A DNA stretch of 64,000 bases from Palsa-601 sp963801185 (GTDB taxonomy: Bacteria > Actinomycetota > Acidimicrobiia > Acidimicrobiales > Bog-793). Position numbers and translations under genes: made by a program. Below, piece by piece: positions 42,328-50,653 of this stretch. The stretch's first letter is position 1, and each line of letters starts with the position of its first letter. The notes under the pieces were generated by a model. It saw only the letters and a program-made list of their open reading frames with translations. It ran no database searches and was not told the origin of the DNA. Location of the stretch: positions 620,001-684,000 of the forward strand of contig CAWDDW010000003.1 in NCBI GenBank assembly GCA_963801185.1. The letters run 5' to 3'.

Positions 42328-42969
42328 ATGGTCTTCCCGATGGGCACGGCCACGACCGCCGGGTCGAGCGTCACGAGCGACGACGGCCGCCATGCGAGGC
42401 GTCACCAGAATCGGCGTGCCGTCCTAGAAGCTCTCGTCGAGCTCTACGAGGAGGGCGACTACGCGCCGAGATCGGCGGCGATCGCCCAGCGTGCGGGGCT
42501 GTCGCCGCGGTCGCTCTTCCGCTACTACGACGACATCGACGATTTGAGCCGCGCCGCGATCGACCTGCAGCTGCGCAGGGCGCGCCCGCTGCTGGCGATA
42601 GCTGCGTCGCCGGCGGACCCGACCGACGCCAAGATCGATTGCCTTGTGGCGGCGCGGATCGGCCTGTTCGAGGCGGTCGCGCCTGCAGCGCGGGCAGCGA
42701 GGATGACCGCGCCCCGCAGCCGGCTCGTCGCCGCGCAGGTGGGTGAGGCGCGTGCGTACCTGCGCCGGCAGATCGAGGAGCTGTTCGCTCCTGAGCTGAA
42801 CGCGATGGAGCCCGAGCGCGCGGCTTGCGTGCTCGGCGCGATCGACGTGCTCTGTTCGTTCGAGTCGCACGAGCTGCTGAGCAGCCAACAGGGCCTTCCT
42901 CGCGAGGGGGAAGCGGCGACCCTGACCGCTGCCCTGCTCGCGCTGGTGGGCGGGATCGGGCGCTCATGA
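42328..42969 (+). CDS. TetR-family transcriptional regulator
   Basis: Protein of 213 residues. The N-terminal helix-turn-helix reads RRAVLEALVELYEEGDYAPR, then SAAIAQRAGLSPRSLFRYYD with the recognition helix and the family's F-x-Y-F-like end (LFRYYDD). The C-terminal two thirds are alpha-helical ligand-binding. It is divergent from sulfatase 1 and overlaps the start of the SRPBCC gene by four bases, so it probably controls both sulfatase units. ATG 42328 is used; ATG 42340 is an alternative. Confidence 0.88.
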   Translation: MVFPMGTATTAGSSVTSDDGRHARRHQNRRAVLEALVELYEEGDYAPRSAAIAQRAGLSPRSLFRYYDDIDDLSRAAIDLQLRRARPLLAIAASPADPTDAKIDCLVAARIGLFEAVAPAARAARMTAPRSRLVAAQVGEARAYLRRQIEELFAPELNAMEPERAACVLGAIDVLCSFESHELLSSQQGLPREGEAATLTAALLALVGGIGRS

Positions 42970-43370
42970 CCCCGGAGAGGGGCACGATCCGGCGGGAGGT
43001 GCGCATAAACGCCGGCGCGGACGAGGTCTGGTCGATCGTGGGTGACCCTGCACGCCTGGCGGAGTGGTACCCCGGGATCGTCTCGAGCAACGTGGACGGC
43101 GATACTCGGGTGATCACGACCGGGAGCGGCCTCGCGATGCCCGAGCAGATCGTTACGGTCGACCCGCTGCAGCGGCGCTTCCAATACCGGATCACCGCTC
43201 CGATGTTCACCGAGCATCTCGCCACGATCGACGTCGTCGACCTCGGCGACGGGACGACGCTCGTCACGTACGGAGTGGACGCCAACCCGTCGATGATGGC
43301 TCTCGTCCTCGGAGGGGCGGCCGGCAACGCACTCGCGAACCTTCGCAGGATGATGGAAGGAGCTAGGTGA
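42966..43370 (+). CDS. SRPBCC (START-like) family protein
   Basis: Protein of 134 residues with the helix-grip fold of polyketide cyclase/dehydrase-like proteins: RREVRINAGADEVWSIVGDP followed by ARLAEWYPGIVSSN, the usual entry strand and helix, and the C-terminal helix LVLGGAAGNALANLRRMMEG. The fold binds hydrophobic small molecules. The ATGA overlap with tetR and the one-base overlap with the second sulfatase place it in their operon; it may bind the sulfated substrate or its aglycone (inference). Confidence 0.83.
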   Translation: MTPERGTIRREVRINAGADEVWSIVGDPARLAEWYPGIVSSNVDGDTRVITTGSGLAMPEQIVTVDPLQRRFQYRITAPMFTEHLATIDVVDLGDGTTLVTYGVDANPSMMALVLGGAAGNALANLRRMMEGAR

Positions 43371-44914
43371 TGGGCCGGAAGATCCTTCTCGTGACGACGG
43401 ACCAGCAGCGCTACGACACACTCGGGTGCAACGGGGGGACGCTCGCGAGGACTCCCGTCGCCGACGGCCTGGCGGCGGCCGGGATCCGCTACGAGCGGGC
43501 GCATCCCCAATCGGTCGTCTGCATGCCCTCTCGGTCCACGATCCTCACGGGCCAGCATCCCGTGACCCACGGCGTCTTCATGAACGGCGTGCCCCTCCCC
43601 GTCGATGCTCCGTCGGTCGCCGACGTGCTCCGAAGGTCCGGCTACCGGACGGCGTTGGTGGGAAAGGCGCATTTCGAGCCGTATCTCGACCCGTTTCTCC
43701 GCTTTGTCGAGAACGCGATGGGCCGGGGCGGGAGCACACCGCCCGGAGGGGTGCACCGTGGTTTCGAGCACCTCGAGCTGGCGACACACGGCGCGGTCGG
43801 GCCCCTCCACTATGCGCAGTGGCTCGCTCAGGCGCACCCCGAGGCCGTGGCGATGTTCTACGCGGTCCTCGACGGGTCGATGAACGTGAACGCGGCCGGC
43901 GGCGGCGACACCGGAGCACCGCAGGTGCACGTGAACCCGATCGAGCGGGGCTGGTACCACACCGACTGGGTGGCGGACCGCACGATCGGCTGGCTGGACA
44001 GCCTCGGAGCCGACGAGGACTGGTTCTGCTGGATGAGCTTCCCCGACCCGCACCATCCCTGGGACCCTCCCCAGTCCGAGGTGGGTCGCATCGACTGGCG
44101 AGAGGTGCCGCTCCCTCCGGGCTACCCCGAGTCCGCCGGCGAGCGCGAGCGCATCCTCGAGGACAAGCCCCGGCACTGGCGCCTTTGGTACGAGGGATCT
44201 CTCGTCTCGAACTACGAGGCGCCCGCGAAGTGGGTCCCGGCAACGCTGACCTCCGATCAGGTCCGCGAGGTGAACGCTCGCAACGCAGTCGAGTGCGAGC
44301 TCGTCGACGAGGCGCTCGGGCGCGTGCTGCGGCGTGTCCGCGAGCGGGGCTGGGAGAGCGACACCGACATCTTCTTCACGTCCGATCACGGTGAGCTGCA
44401 AGGGGACTTCGGGCTGCTGTTCAAGGGCCCGTATCACGTGGACGCGCTTATGCGGCTGCCGTTGATCTGGCGCCCGGCTCCGACCGCTGCCGTCCCGCCG
44501 TCGGTGGTGGCGGCACCGGTCGGTCTCGTCGATCTCGCGCCGACGCTGTGCCGGATCGCCGGCTGCGAAGTACCGGAGTGGATGGAGGGTGCCCCCCTCC
44601 CGACCGACGACGTCGACGCGGCCGACCGCAGGATCGAGCGAGTGCTCACGGACTGGGACAGCGAGCTGTTCGGTGTCAGCATGCACCTGCGAACGATCAC
44701 GCGGGACGGTGTCGTCTGCACGGTGTACGAGCCGGGCACGGTCCACGACGGCACCGAGGGCGAGCTCTACGACCTCGCCGACGACCCGCTCCAACGCCAC
44801 AACCGTTGGGCCGACCCAGCGATGGCGTCCGTCCGCGACGACCTCGTGGCGGACTTGTGGGAGCACCGGCCTCCTCCTCGACGGGACAAGCTCCTCCTCG
44901 AGGCGCCCGTCTGA
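43370..44914 (+). CDS. Type I sulfatase 2 (choline-sulfatase/alkaline phosphatase superfamily)
   Basis: Protein of 514 residues. KILLVTTDQQRYDTLGCNGG provides the D-Q metal site and AHPQSVVCMPSRSTILTGQH the formylglycine motif C-x-P-x-R with Cys51. ALVGKAHFEP, MSFPDPHHPWDPP and FFTSDHGELQGDFGLLFKGP continue the active site. It is shorter than and only distantly related to the AtsA-like enzyme at 39972, closer to choline-sulfatase or carbohydrate sulfatases. It is the last gene of the tetR operon. No signal peptide. Confidence 0.88.
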   Translation: MGRKILLVTTDQQRYDTLGCNGGTLARTPVADGLAAAGIRYERAHPQSVVCMPSRSTILTGQHPVTHGVFMNGVPLPVDAPSVADVLRRSGYRTALVGKAHFEPYLDPFLRFVENAMGRGGSTPPGGVHRGFEHLELATHGAVGPLHYAQWLAQAHPEAVAMFYAVLDGSMNVNAAGGGDTGAPQVHVNPIERGWYHTDWVADRTIGWLDSLGADEDWFCWMSFPDPHHPWDPPQSEVGRIDWREVPLPPGYPESAGERERILEDKPRHWRLWYEGSLVSNYEAPAKWVPATLTSDQVREVNARNAVECELVDEALGRVLRRVRERGWESDTDIFFTSDHGELQGDFGLLFKGPYHVDALMRLPLIWRPAPTAAVPPSVVAAPVGLVDLAPTLCRIAGCEVPEWMEGAPLPTDDVDAADRRIERVLTDWDSELFGVSMHLRTITRDGVVCTVYEPGTVHDGTEGELYDLADDPLQRHNRWADPAMASVRDDLVADLWEHRPPPRRDKLLLEAPV

Positions 44915-44926
44915 GGCTGCGCCGGG

Positions 44927-46086
44927 CTAGGCACGATCGTCCATCGCGCTGCTGGCCCATTGGTGCATGCTTCCCTGGTGAAGCGCCCCGTAGACGCGGT
45001 CCCGCAAGTCGTTCGCCCGCTCGTCGGTGAGCGTCGAGGCGAGGTCGCGGAGCACAACTCGCACGAGCAGGTTCTTCTGCCCGGGAAGGGCTCCCAGCCG
45101 TTCGATCGCCTGCGCCGGAAGCTCGTCGTACGGAGTGGCGGAGAGGACGGCCACCTCCTCGACGCACGAGGCGTCGTCCCCGAGCGCGTCGCGTACCCGG
45201 TCGCCGAGCGTCTCCTCGTTGTCGCCGGCGGCCACCGCGATCGACAGGTCGCGCCTCACCGACGGCATGACTGAGACCGGTCGGTAAGGAGCGAGATCGA
45301 GCATCTGGCCCGAGACTCGTGGGTCGACCGAACGGAGCAGGCGGATGTCGGGGATCCCTTTCGTCAGCATGAGGAGCCGATCGAGCCCCATCCCGAGGGC
45401 GAGCCCGTGCCAGCCCTCGAGGCCACCGGCCGCCAGGACTTTCGGATGTGCCAGCCCGCACTCCCAGACCTCGACCCAGCGCCCGCCCCAAAGGACGTCG
45501 ATCTGGCGGCCGTTGAGCGTGTACGGGTGGACCCGTGCCTCTTCGCGATGAGGGAGGCCCTCGGCGAACACGCCGAGGAGGAGCGAGATCATCTCGTCCA
45601 TCTCCCGATCGCCGACTGGTTGCCGCGTGATCCTCCACAGATCGAGTTGCTGGGGGGTGCCGGTGTGCTGCCAGTCGATCGAGTCCCGCCGGAAGACGAT
45701 CCCGGCGCTCACACAGAGGACGTCATCGGTGGGCGTGGCGGCGAGCCGCGCAATGCAGCGGGGATCATTGCGCTCGAGTGGCTCCTAAGCATGTGTTCGT
45801 GGTCGACGTAACGGGTGTATCTCGTCTCGCGGCTGATCGCGTTCTGTGCGTAGCCGAGCCGGTCGTAGTTGTCGGCTACCGGCACCACTCTCGGTCCCCG
45901 GCACCATCGGACCTCGCAGCCCCATGCGGACCCAAGCCGTTCGACGGCCCGGTCGACCAGGAGCTGGATGGCATGCGGACCCTCGTTCGGGTCCGACAGG
46001 TCCCGCACGCCGCAGTCGCGTCGCAGCTGCTCGGGCGTCAGGTAAGGCGTTGGGTGGGGCGTCGGGTAAGACGGTGAGATCGACAC
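44927..46086 (-). CDS. Orphan PheS-like class II ligase with FDX-ACB domain, split by a -1 frame shift
   Basis: Phenylalanyl-tRNA-synthetase-alpha-like protein fused to a ferredoxin-fold anticodon-binding domain, about 385 residues. The first frame (GTG 46086 behind AAAGGAG) carries RDLSDPNEGPHAIQLLVDRA, VVPVADNYDRLGYAQNAISR and ETRYTRYVDHEHMLRSHSSA. The second holds GIVFRRDSIDWQHTGTPQQL (motif 2), WHGLALGMGLDRLLMLTKGI (motif 3) and the FDX-ACB part from SVRRDLSIAVAAGDNEETLG. Adding one base near 45725 joins the frames as PPRPPDDVLCVSAGIVFRRD, matching the family. The first stop and the GTG 45712 overlap as GTGA, so a real split cannot be ruled out. It is not the housekeeping pheST and resembles stand-alone PheS-related ligases annotated as SrmL, recalled from memory; substrate unknown. 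Confidence 0.75.
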
Positions 46087-46091
46087 GGTGA

Positions 46092-46147
46092 CTCCTTTCT
46101 CAGGTGGGCTGGGCGGGAGTACCTCCCGGCCCGATTGCTCGCCTGAG
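46092..46147 (-). promoter_or_regulatory. Hairpin abutting the ribosome binding site of the PheS-like gene
   Basis: In the minus-strand leader CCTGAG... pairs as CTCAGG (46147-46142) with CCTGAG (46104-46099), and inside it CGGGAG and CTCCCG (46128-46123 with 46119-46114) form a second helix over a three-base loop. The outer stem touches the AAAGGAG ribosome binding site (46098-46092). Combined with the upstream peptide frame this looks like an attenuator or translational switch. Confidence 0.5.
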
Positions 46148-46159
46148 CGGAGTCGCCGA

Positions 46160-46249
46160 CTACTGCGTCGAAGCGTCTCCCGGCAGCCATGCGCGGGCCG
46201 GGAGGCAACAAAATCGCAGCGCCAGTTGTCGATCAACCACGACGCTCAT
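46160..46249 (-). CDS. Candidate 29-residue leader peptide (uORF) with a Cys-Cys pair
   Basis: A GGAGG box four bases before ATG 46249 gives this frame one of the best ribosome binding sites in the region. The peptide begins MSVVVDRQLALRFCCLPARA and stops 73 bases before the start of the PheS-like gene. The tandem cysteine codons TGT-TGC recall the cysteine-run leader peptides that control downstream genes in mycobacteria. Ribosome stalling here could change pairing of the downstream hairpin. No conserved peptide family is recognised. Confidence 0.5.
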   Translation of the reverse strand: MSVVVDRQLALRFCCLPARAWLPGDASTQ

Positions 46250-46315
46250 GCTACCTCCGGAGCGAGCTCGCCTGTAGGCGAGGACGACTGAGCGATCACT
46301 CCCTAGTCTGCGTGC

Positions 46316-46804
46316 ATGCCGGTCCGTCGCGCCCTACCTGCCGACGCCAGGATCGTTGCCCAGCTGATACGGGAGCTCGCCGAGTACGAGCAACTCGCTC
46401 ACGAGGTGGTGTGGGAGGAAGACGCTCTGCACGAGGCGCTCTTTGGACCCGATGCAGTGCCGACCGTCCTGCTAGCAGAGGCGGACGAGGATGAGGTAGC
46501 CGGGTTCGCGTTGTACTTCCCGAGTTTCTCCACGTTTCTCGGGCAGCCGGGGATCTGGCTCGAAGATCTTTACGTGAGGCCGGAGCATCGGGGCGGCGGG
46601 CACGGTAGGGCCCTTCTCGACGCGCTCCGCGCCCTCACGGCCGGGCGCGTCGAGTGGAACGTGCTGACGTGGAACGGGGATGCGATGGGTTTCTACGAGG
46701 CGCTCGGTGCCCGCCCGGTCGAGGGTTGGGTGACCTACCGCTGGCTGCCTGGCACTGGTGACAGTCGTGGCAACGGTGCGGCTGGCACGGGGCGGTGTCG
46801 GTAG
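46316..46804 (+). CDS. GNAT N-acetyltransferase (diamine acetyltransferase-like)
   Basis: Protein of 162 residues. VRRALPADARIVAQLIRELA and EYEQLAHEVVWEEDALHEAL match the start of spermidine/spermine-type acetyltransferases; IWLEDLYVRPEHRGGGHGRA holds the acetyl-CoA loop (R-G-G-G-H-G-R), and VEWNVLTWNGDAMGFYEALG is the typical core of this subgroup. Substrate is likely a polyamine, thialysine or similar amine. A -10-like TAGTCT (46304-46309) lies six bases before ATG 46316, so the transcript may be leaderless. It is divergent from the leader peptide frame. Confidence 0.83.
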   Translation: MPVRRALPADARIVAQLIRELAEYEQLAHEVVWEEDALHEALFGPDAVPTVLLAEADEDEVAGFALYFPSFSTFLGQPGIWLEDLYVRPEHRGGGHGRALLDALRALTAGRVEWNVLTWNGDAMGFYEALGARPVEGWVTYRWLPGTGDSRGNGAAGTGRCR

Positions 46805-46814
46805 CTTGTCGGCC

Positions 46815-47258
46815 ATGGCACGAGAGCCGGCATCCGATCACACCCACCTTGTCGACAACGGGAAGGCCGAGTTCACTCTCGACGAGCTGGCGGCCATGCA
46901 GCCAGGAATGGCGCGCCTCATGGTCGAGGTGTCCGACCGGATGTGGAAGTGCTATCACGCCGGCAGGGCGCACAATCGCCTGCTTGCCAGGTATCAGCTC
47001 TCCGAGGCGACCAAGATCATGAAGGGTTCGATCGTCGTACGGCCGAAGTACACCGACTCGATGCTGCGCTTCATCGACGAGGAGATCGCAAGCCTCAGGC
47101 AGGTCGTGGAGGCGGAGGAGTGGGATCGTTTCGATGCCGTGTTCGAGACGGTCGTGCGGGGCGCAAACCGCTACCACGAGGAATTCGACAAGGGCTTCCT
47201 CGTCTGGAAGGTGCCCGAGGACCCGCCCGGTGACCTCGACCTCACCCCTCGACCGTGA
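46815..47258 (+). CDS. Helical protein of unknown function
   Basis: Protein of 147 residues, largely alpha-helical: MQPGMARLMVEVSDRMWKCY and NRLLARYQLSEATKIMKGSI, then DSMLRFIDEEIASLRQVVEA and FETVVRGANRYHEEFDKGFL. No signal, membrane segment or known motif. It starts 10 bp after the acetyltransferase stop, and its 3' end overlaps that of the convergent GH3 gene by 17 bp. The composition is like small cofactor- or chemotaxis-type four-helix bundles, but no family is assigned. Confidence 0.65.
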   Translation: MAREPASDHTHLVDNGKAEFTLDELAAMQPGMARLMVEVSDRMWKCYHAGRAHNRLLARYQLSEATKIMKGSIVVRPKYTDSMLRFIDEEIASLRQVVEAEEWDRFDAVFETVVRGANRYHEEFDKGFLVWKVPEDPPGDLDLTPRP

Positions 47259-49716
47259 TCTCGCCGGCCACCTCGTGGCTCGCCGGGTCGGCGCTCCAGC
47301 CCGAGAGCACCCGGTAGCGCCCAGGCCGGAGCCGGCCGAGCCTGCGGCTCGACATCTCGATGACGGCCGGAGCCGACTCGTTCGGCTCGAGCGCACGCCG
47401 TGATGCGCCCATGAACTGCAGCGCGGGCTCGGTGTCCGCCCGCTCGACGGGCGCCAGATAGGCCTGCAGCACTGCCGAGCCCCGGCGGGCTCCTGTGTTG
47501 GTGACGGTCGCCGACACTCGTGCCCCGGCGCTGGTCACTTCCACCACGCCGTCGCGGGCGGTGAAGCTCGTGTAGCCGAGGCCGTGCCCGAACCAGTAGC
47601 GGGGCGCGGTCCCGGTAGTCGCGTAGTGCCGGTGCCCGACGAACAGGCCCTCGCCGTAGGTCACCTTCCCGCCGGCGCCGGGGTAGTAAGGGAACGCCGG
47701 GGTGTCCTCGAGGCGTACCGGAATCGTGTGCGGGAGTCGTCCGCCCGGCTCGTCGGCTCCCCGCAGCACGTCCGCCACCGCCGTCCCGACCGCCTCTCCG
47801 CCGAACCAGATCTGAAGGATGGAGGCCGGGAGCTCCGCCCACCCCATCGACACCGGGGAACCGGTGTTGACGAGGACGGCCGTCCTCGGGTTGGCGGTCG
47901 CGACGGCACGCACGAGATCGTCCTGACGGCCCGGCAGGTCCATCGACGAGCGGTCGTGGCCCTCGGTCTCCCACTCGGCGGTCGTGCCCACGACGCACAC
48001 GACGGCATCGGCACGCCCGGCGAGGGCGACCGCGCGGGCGATGAGCTCGTCGTCGCCCGGGAGAGGGGGACGAACGCCGACGAAGAGCCCCGCCACTGGC
48101 GTCCCCGGCGTGACCTCGTACTCGACGAGGACCTCGTAGGTCACCCCCTGCTCGAGCTCGACTGCACCGGTCGCCTCCTCGGACCCGAACCCGAAGAGAC
48201 GCTTGCCCCTCCCACCGGACCCCTCCACCACCAACGCGCCGTCGACGAAGAGGCGAGCCGAGCCTGCCTGGGCGAGCGAGAGCTCGTAGCGCCCGGTCAG
48301 CTCCGCCGTGAACTCGGCCGAGCAACGGACGGCGAACGCGCCGTAACGGAGCGACGGCACCTGAGGCACCGGGTCGCCCAGCCAGAGCAGCGGCGGACGG
48401 GGCGTCCGTTCCTCGTGGAGCATCGGGCCGGCGTAACTCGACTCCGGTGCGCCGTCGCCGGCGAGAGCGAAGTACTGAACCCCGAAGGCCACGTCGAGAT
48501 CCGGGGTCTCGGCCCAGGTCACACAACCGATCTCGTGCGCGATCTCCACACCCATCGGCGCATAGGCCCCCCTCACTCCCTCGAGCACCGAGACGGTGTG
48601 CTCGGGGCTGACCCGTGCGCTGCCCCCGCCCTGTGTCGCCGTCGTTGCCGCGTTTGGCCCGATGACGGCGAGCAGCGCACCAGGAGGCAGGTCGAGGGGC
48701 AGCAGGGGCGCCCCGCCTGCCCGGCCCGACCCGGGCGCCCCGCGCCCCGGCGCCTCGTTGCGTAGCAGGACGAATGACTGAATGGCGAGCCGGCGGGAGA
48801 GCTCGCGGCGCTCGGGCAGAGTACGGAGGTCCTCGCCCTCTTGCCGCTGGCCGGGCCCCGCCAGGGCGCCGGTCCGCTCAGCTAGCTGGATCACGCGCCG
48901 GGCTCGCTCGGCGATCACCTCCTCGGGGACCTCGCCTGCGGCGACTGCGGCCTCGAGCCGCTTCCCGTAGTGGATCGGAGGTCCGGGCATCTCGAGGTCG
49001 AGGCCGGCGAGGGCGGACGGGGCCGTGCTCTGAGCCCCGAACCAGTCCGACACGACTAGCCCGTCGAAGTGCCACTCGCTCCGGAGCACTCCGTTGAGAA
49101 GAGGCTCGTGCTCGGCTGCGTAGGTGCCGTTTATGCGGTTGTACGAGGACATGACCGCCCACGCCCCGCCATCGATGACTGCCTCTTCGAACGGCACGAG
49201 GTAGAGCGAGCGAAGGACGTGGTCGTCGACCTCGGAGCTGATGGTGTGCCGCTCGAACTCGGAGTCGTTCGCGACGAAGTGCTTGATCGTGGCTGCAATG
49301 CCGCGGGCTTGCAGTGCCTTCACGTACGCGACGGCGAGGTCGGCCGTGAGGATCGGGTCCTCGGCGTAGCACTCGAAGTGCCGGCCGCCGAGCGGATGGC
49401 GCTGCAGGTTGATCGTCGGGCCGAGGAGGACCTGCACTCCCTTGGACACACACTCCTCCGCCAGCACGTCGCCGAGCGCGGCGGCGGCCGATCTGTCGAA
49501 CGTCGCTCCGATGGCGGTCCCGCAAGGGAACGAGACCGAGACCGAGCCCGTCGTCCGCTCGCCCCGCACTCCGACCGGGCCGTCGGAGAGCTGGACGGAC
49601 CCGATCCCGACCCTCTCGATCGGCTCGGTGTGCCAGTAGTCACGCCCGGCGAGCAGCCTGATGCGCTCTGGCAGGTCGAGCTCGGCGAGGAGCTGCTCGA
49701 CCCGGCTGGCGCTCAC
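47242..49716 (-). CDS. Glycoside hydrolase family 3 beta-glucosidase with PA14 domain
   Basis: Protein of 824 residues. N-terminal barrel: GVQVLLGPTINLQRHPLGGR, KHFVANDSEFERHTISS (substrate-binding K-H) and the nucleophile motif HFDGLVVSDWFGAQ with Asp in SDW. A second alpha/beta domain is interrupted by a PA14 insert (about 400-520, AGSARLFVDGALVVEGSGGR). The acid/base glutamate should lie in TTAEWETEGHDRSSMDLPGR. A C-terminal fibronectin-like domain (VTNTGARRGSAVLQAYLAPV) ends the protein. No signal peptide. GTG 49716 overlaps the PHP gene stop (GTGA), so the two are co-translated. Substrate beta-glucoside, perhaps plant or microbial oligosaccharides. Confidence 0.92.
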   Translation of the reverse strand: MSASRVEQLLAELDLPERIRLLAGRDYWHTEPIERVGIGSVQLSDGPVGVRGERTTGSVSVSFPCGTAIGATFDRSAAAALGDVLAEECVSKGVQVLLGPTINLQRHPLGGRHFECYAEDPILTADLAVAYVKALQARGIAATIKHFVANDSEFERHTISSEVDDHVLRSLYLVPFEEAVIDGGAWAVMSSYNRINGTYAAEHEPLLNGVLRSEWHFDGLVVSDWFGAQSTAPSALAGLDLEMPGPPIHYGKRLEAAVAAGEVPEEVIAERARRVIQLAERTGALAGPGQRQEGEDLRTLPERRELSRRLAIQSFVLLRNEAPGRGAPGSGRAGGAPLLPLDLPPGALLAVIGPNAATTATQGGGSARVSPEHTVSVLEGVRGAYAPMGVEIAHEIGCVTWAETPDLDVAFGVQYFALAGDGAPESSYAGPMLHEERTPRPPLLWLGDPVPQVPSLRYGAFAVRCSAEFTAELTGRYELSLAQAGSARLFVDGALVVEGSGGRGKRLFGFGSEEATGAVELEQGVTYEVLVEYEVTPGTPVAGLFVGVRPPLPGDDELIARAVALAGRADAVVCVVGTTAEWETEGHDRSSMDLPGRQDDLVRAVATANPRTAVLVNTGSPVSMGWAELPASILQIWFGGEAVGTAVADVLRGADEPGGRLPHTIPVRLEDTPAFPYYPGAGGKVTYGEGLFVGHRHYATTGTAPRYWFGHGLGYTSFTARDGVVEVTSAGARVSATVTNTGARRGSAVLQAYLAPVERADTEPALQFMGASRRALEPNESAPAVIEMSSRRLGRLRPGRYRVLSGWSADPASHEVAGEITVEG

Positions 49717-50552
49717 GGCGCCCTCCGCCCGAGGAGCTCGTCGAGGGCGGAGTCGGGGACCTGGAGGTCGCCCGTGCCCGACCCGATCGCGAGATCGGGC
49801 TTGAAGGTCCCGTGGAAGTCCGAGCCCCCGGTGGCGACGAGCCCGCACCGCTTCGCGATCTTTACCAAGCCTTCGCGTTCGTCTTCGGAGTAGCGGCCGT
49901 ACCAGCACTCGAGGCCCGTGAGCCCCGACTCGGCAAGCTCGGCGATCGTGGCCTCGAGGCCGGCCGGTTCGAGCCCGAGAGAGAGCGGGTGGGCCAGCAC
50001 CGCCAGCGCGCCAGACCCACGCGCTGCCTCGATCGTCGTCTCGGCGTCGATAAAGGCCTTCGGGATGTAGGCCGGGCCTCCCTTGGCGAGCAGGTTGTCG
50101 AAGGCGTCCTGGTAGCTCCCCACCACGCCCTTCTTCACGAGCGCGGCCGCGAAGTGTGGTCGCCCGATGGTGGACCCGCCCGACTCGGCTTCCACCTCCT
50201 CGAGAGTGAGTTCGATCCCGAGTTGGTTCAGGCGTTCGACGAGCAGGACGTTCCGGTTGTCCCGGTCGTGCCGGAGCCGCTCGAGCTGTGCCTGGAGGGG
50301 CCCGTCACCCGCCTCGGCGAAGTAGCACAGGATGTGCATCGCGCCCGGTGAGAACTTGCACGAGACCTCGCAGCCGGGGATGAACGTGATGCCACTGGTC
50401 GCGGCGGCCTCGCGGGCCTCGTCGATCCCGGAAAGCCCGTCGTGATCGGTCAGCGCGACCGCGCTGCAGCCGGCCGCCACCGCCAGCTCGATGATCCGGC
50501 CCGGCGCGTCGGAACCGTCGGAGCAGCTGGAGTGGGTGTGCAGGTCGATCAT
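49713..50552 (-). CDS. PHP-domain phosphoesterase (3',5'-nucleoside bisphosphate phosphatase/RNase AM type)
   Basis: Protein of 279 residues with all PHP metal motifs: MIDLHTHSSCSDGSDAPGRI (H-x-H), AVALTDHDGLSGIDEA (D-H), FIPGCEVSCKF, ALAVLAHPLSLGL and VATGGSDFHGTFKP. The pattern is that of the TrpH/YciV family, which removes the 3' phosphate of pAp or trims RNA ends. ATG 50552 is preferred to 50636 because AAGGAG precedes it. It is divergent from purF and overlaps the GH3 gene. Confidence 0.88.
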   Translation of the reverse strand: MIDLHTHSSCSDGSDAPGRIIELAVAAGCSAVALTDHDGLSGIDEAREAAATSGITFIPGCEVSCKFSPGAMHILCYFAEAGDGPLQAQLERLRHDRDNRNVLLVERLNQLGIELTLEEVEAESGGSTIGRPHFAAALVKKGVVGSYQDAFDNLLAKGGPAYIPKAFIDAETTIEAARGSGALAVLAHPLSLGLEPAGLEATIAELAESGLTGLECWYGRYSEDEREGLVKIAKRCGLVATGGSDFHGTFKPDLAIGSGTGDLQVPDSALDELLGRRAP

Positions 50553-50653
50553 CGAGGCTCCTTCTCCGATTTTCCGCCCGTGACTCGGCCGCAGCGTACC
50601 GGCCCCAGTTGATCGTGACCCGGTAGCGGCACGCAAGGTGGCAGAATGAGGAT

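Noticed and set aside
42371..44866. Very long open frame (about 830 codons) on the minus strand across the TetR, SRPBCC and sulfatase 2 genes
   Set aside because: It is antisense to three well-supported genes, is rich in arginine and proline, and shows no domain or ribosome binding site. High GC leaves long stop-free antisense frames.
46086..46249. T-box riboswitch before the PheS-like gene
   Set aside because: I could not find the conserved T-box core or a specifier loop; a leader peptide with hairpin fits better.
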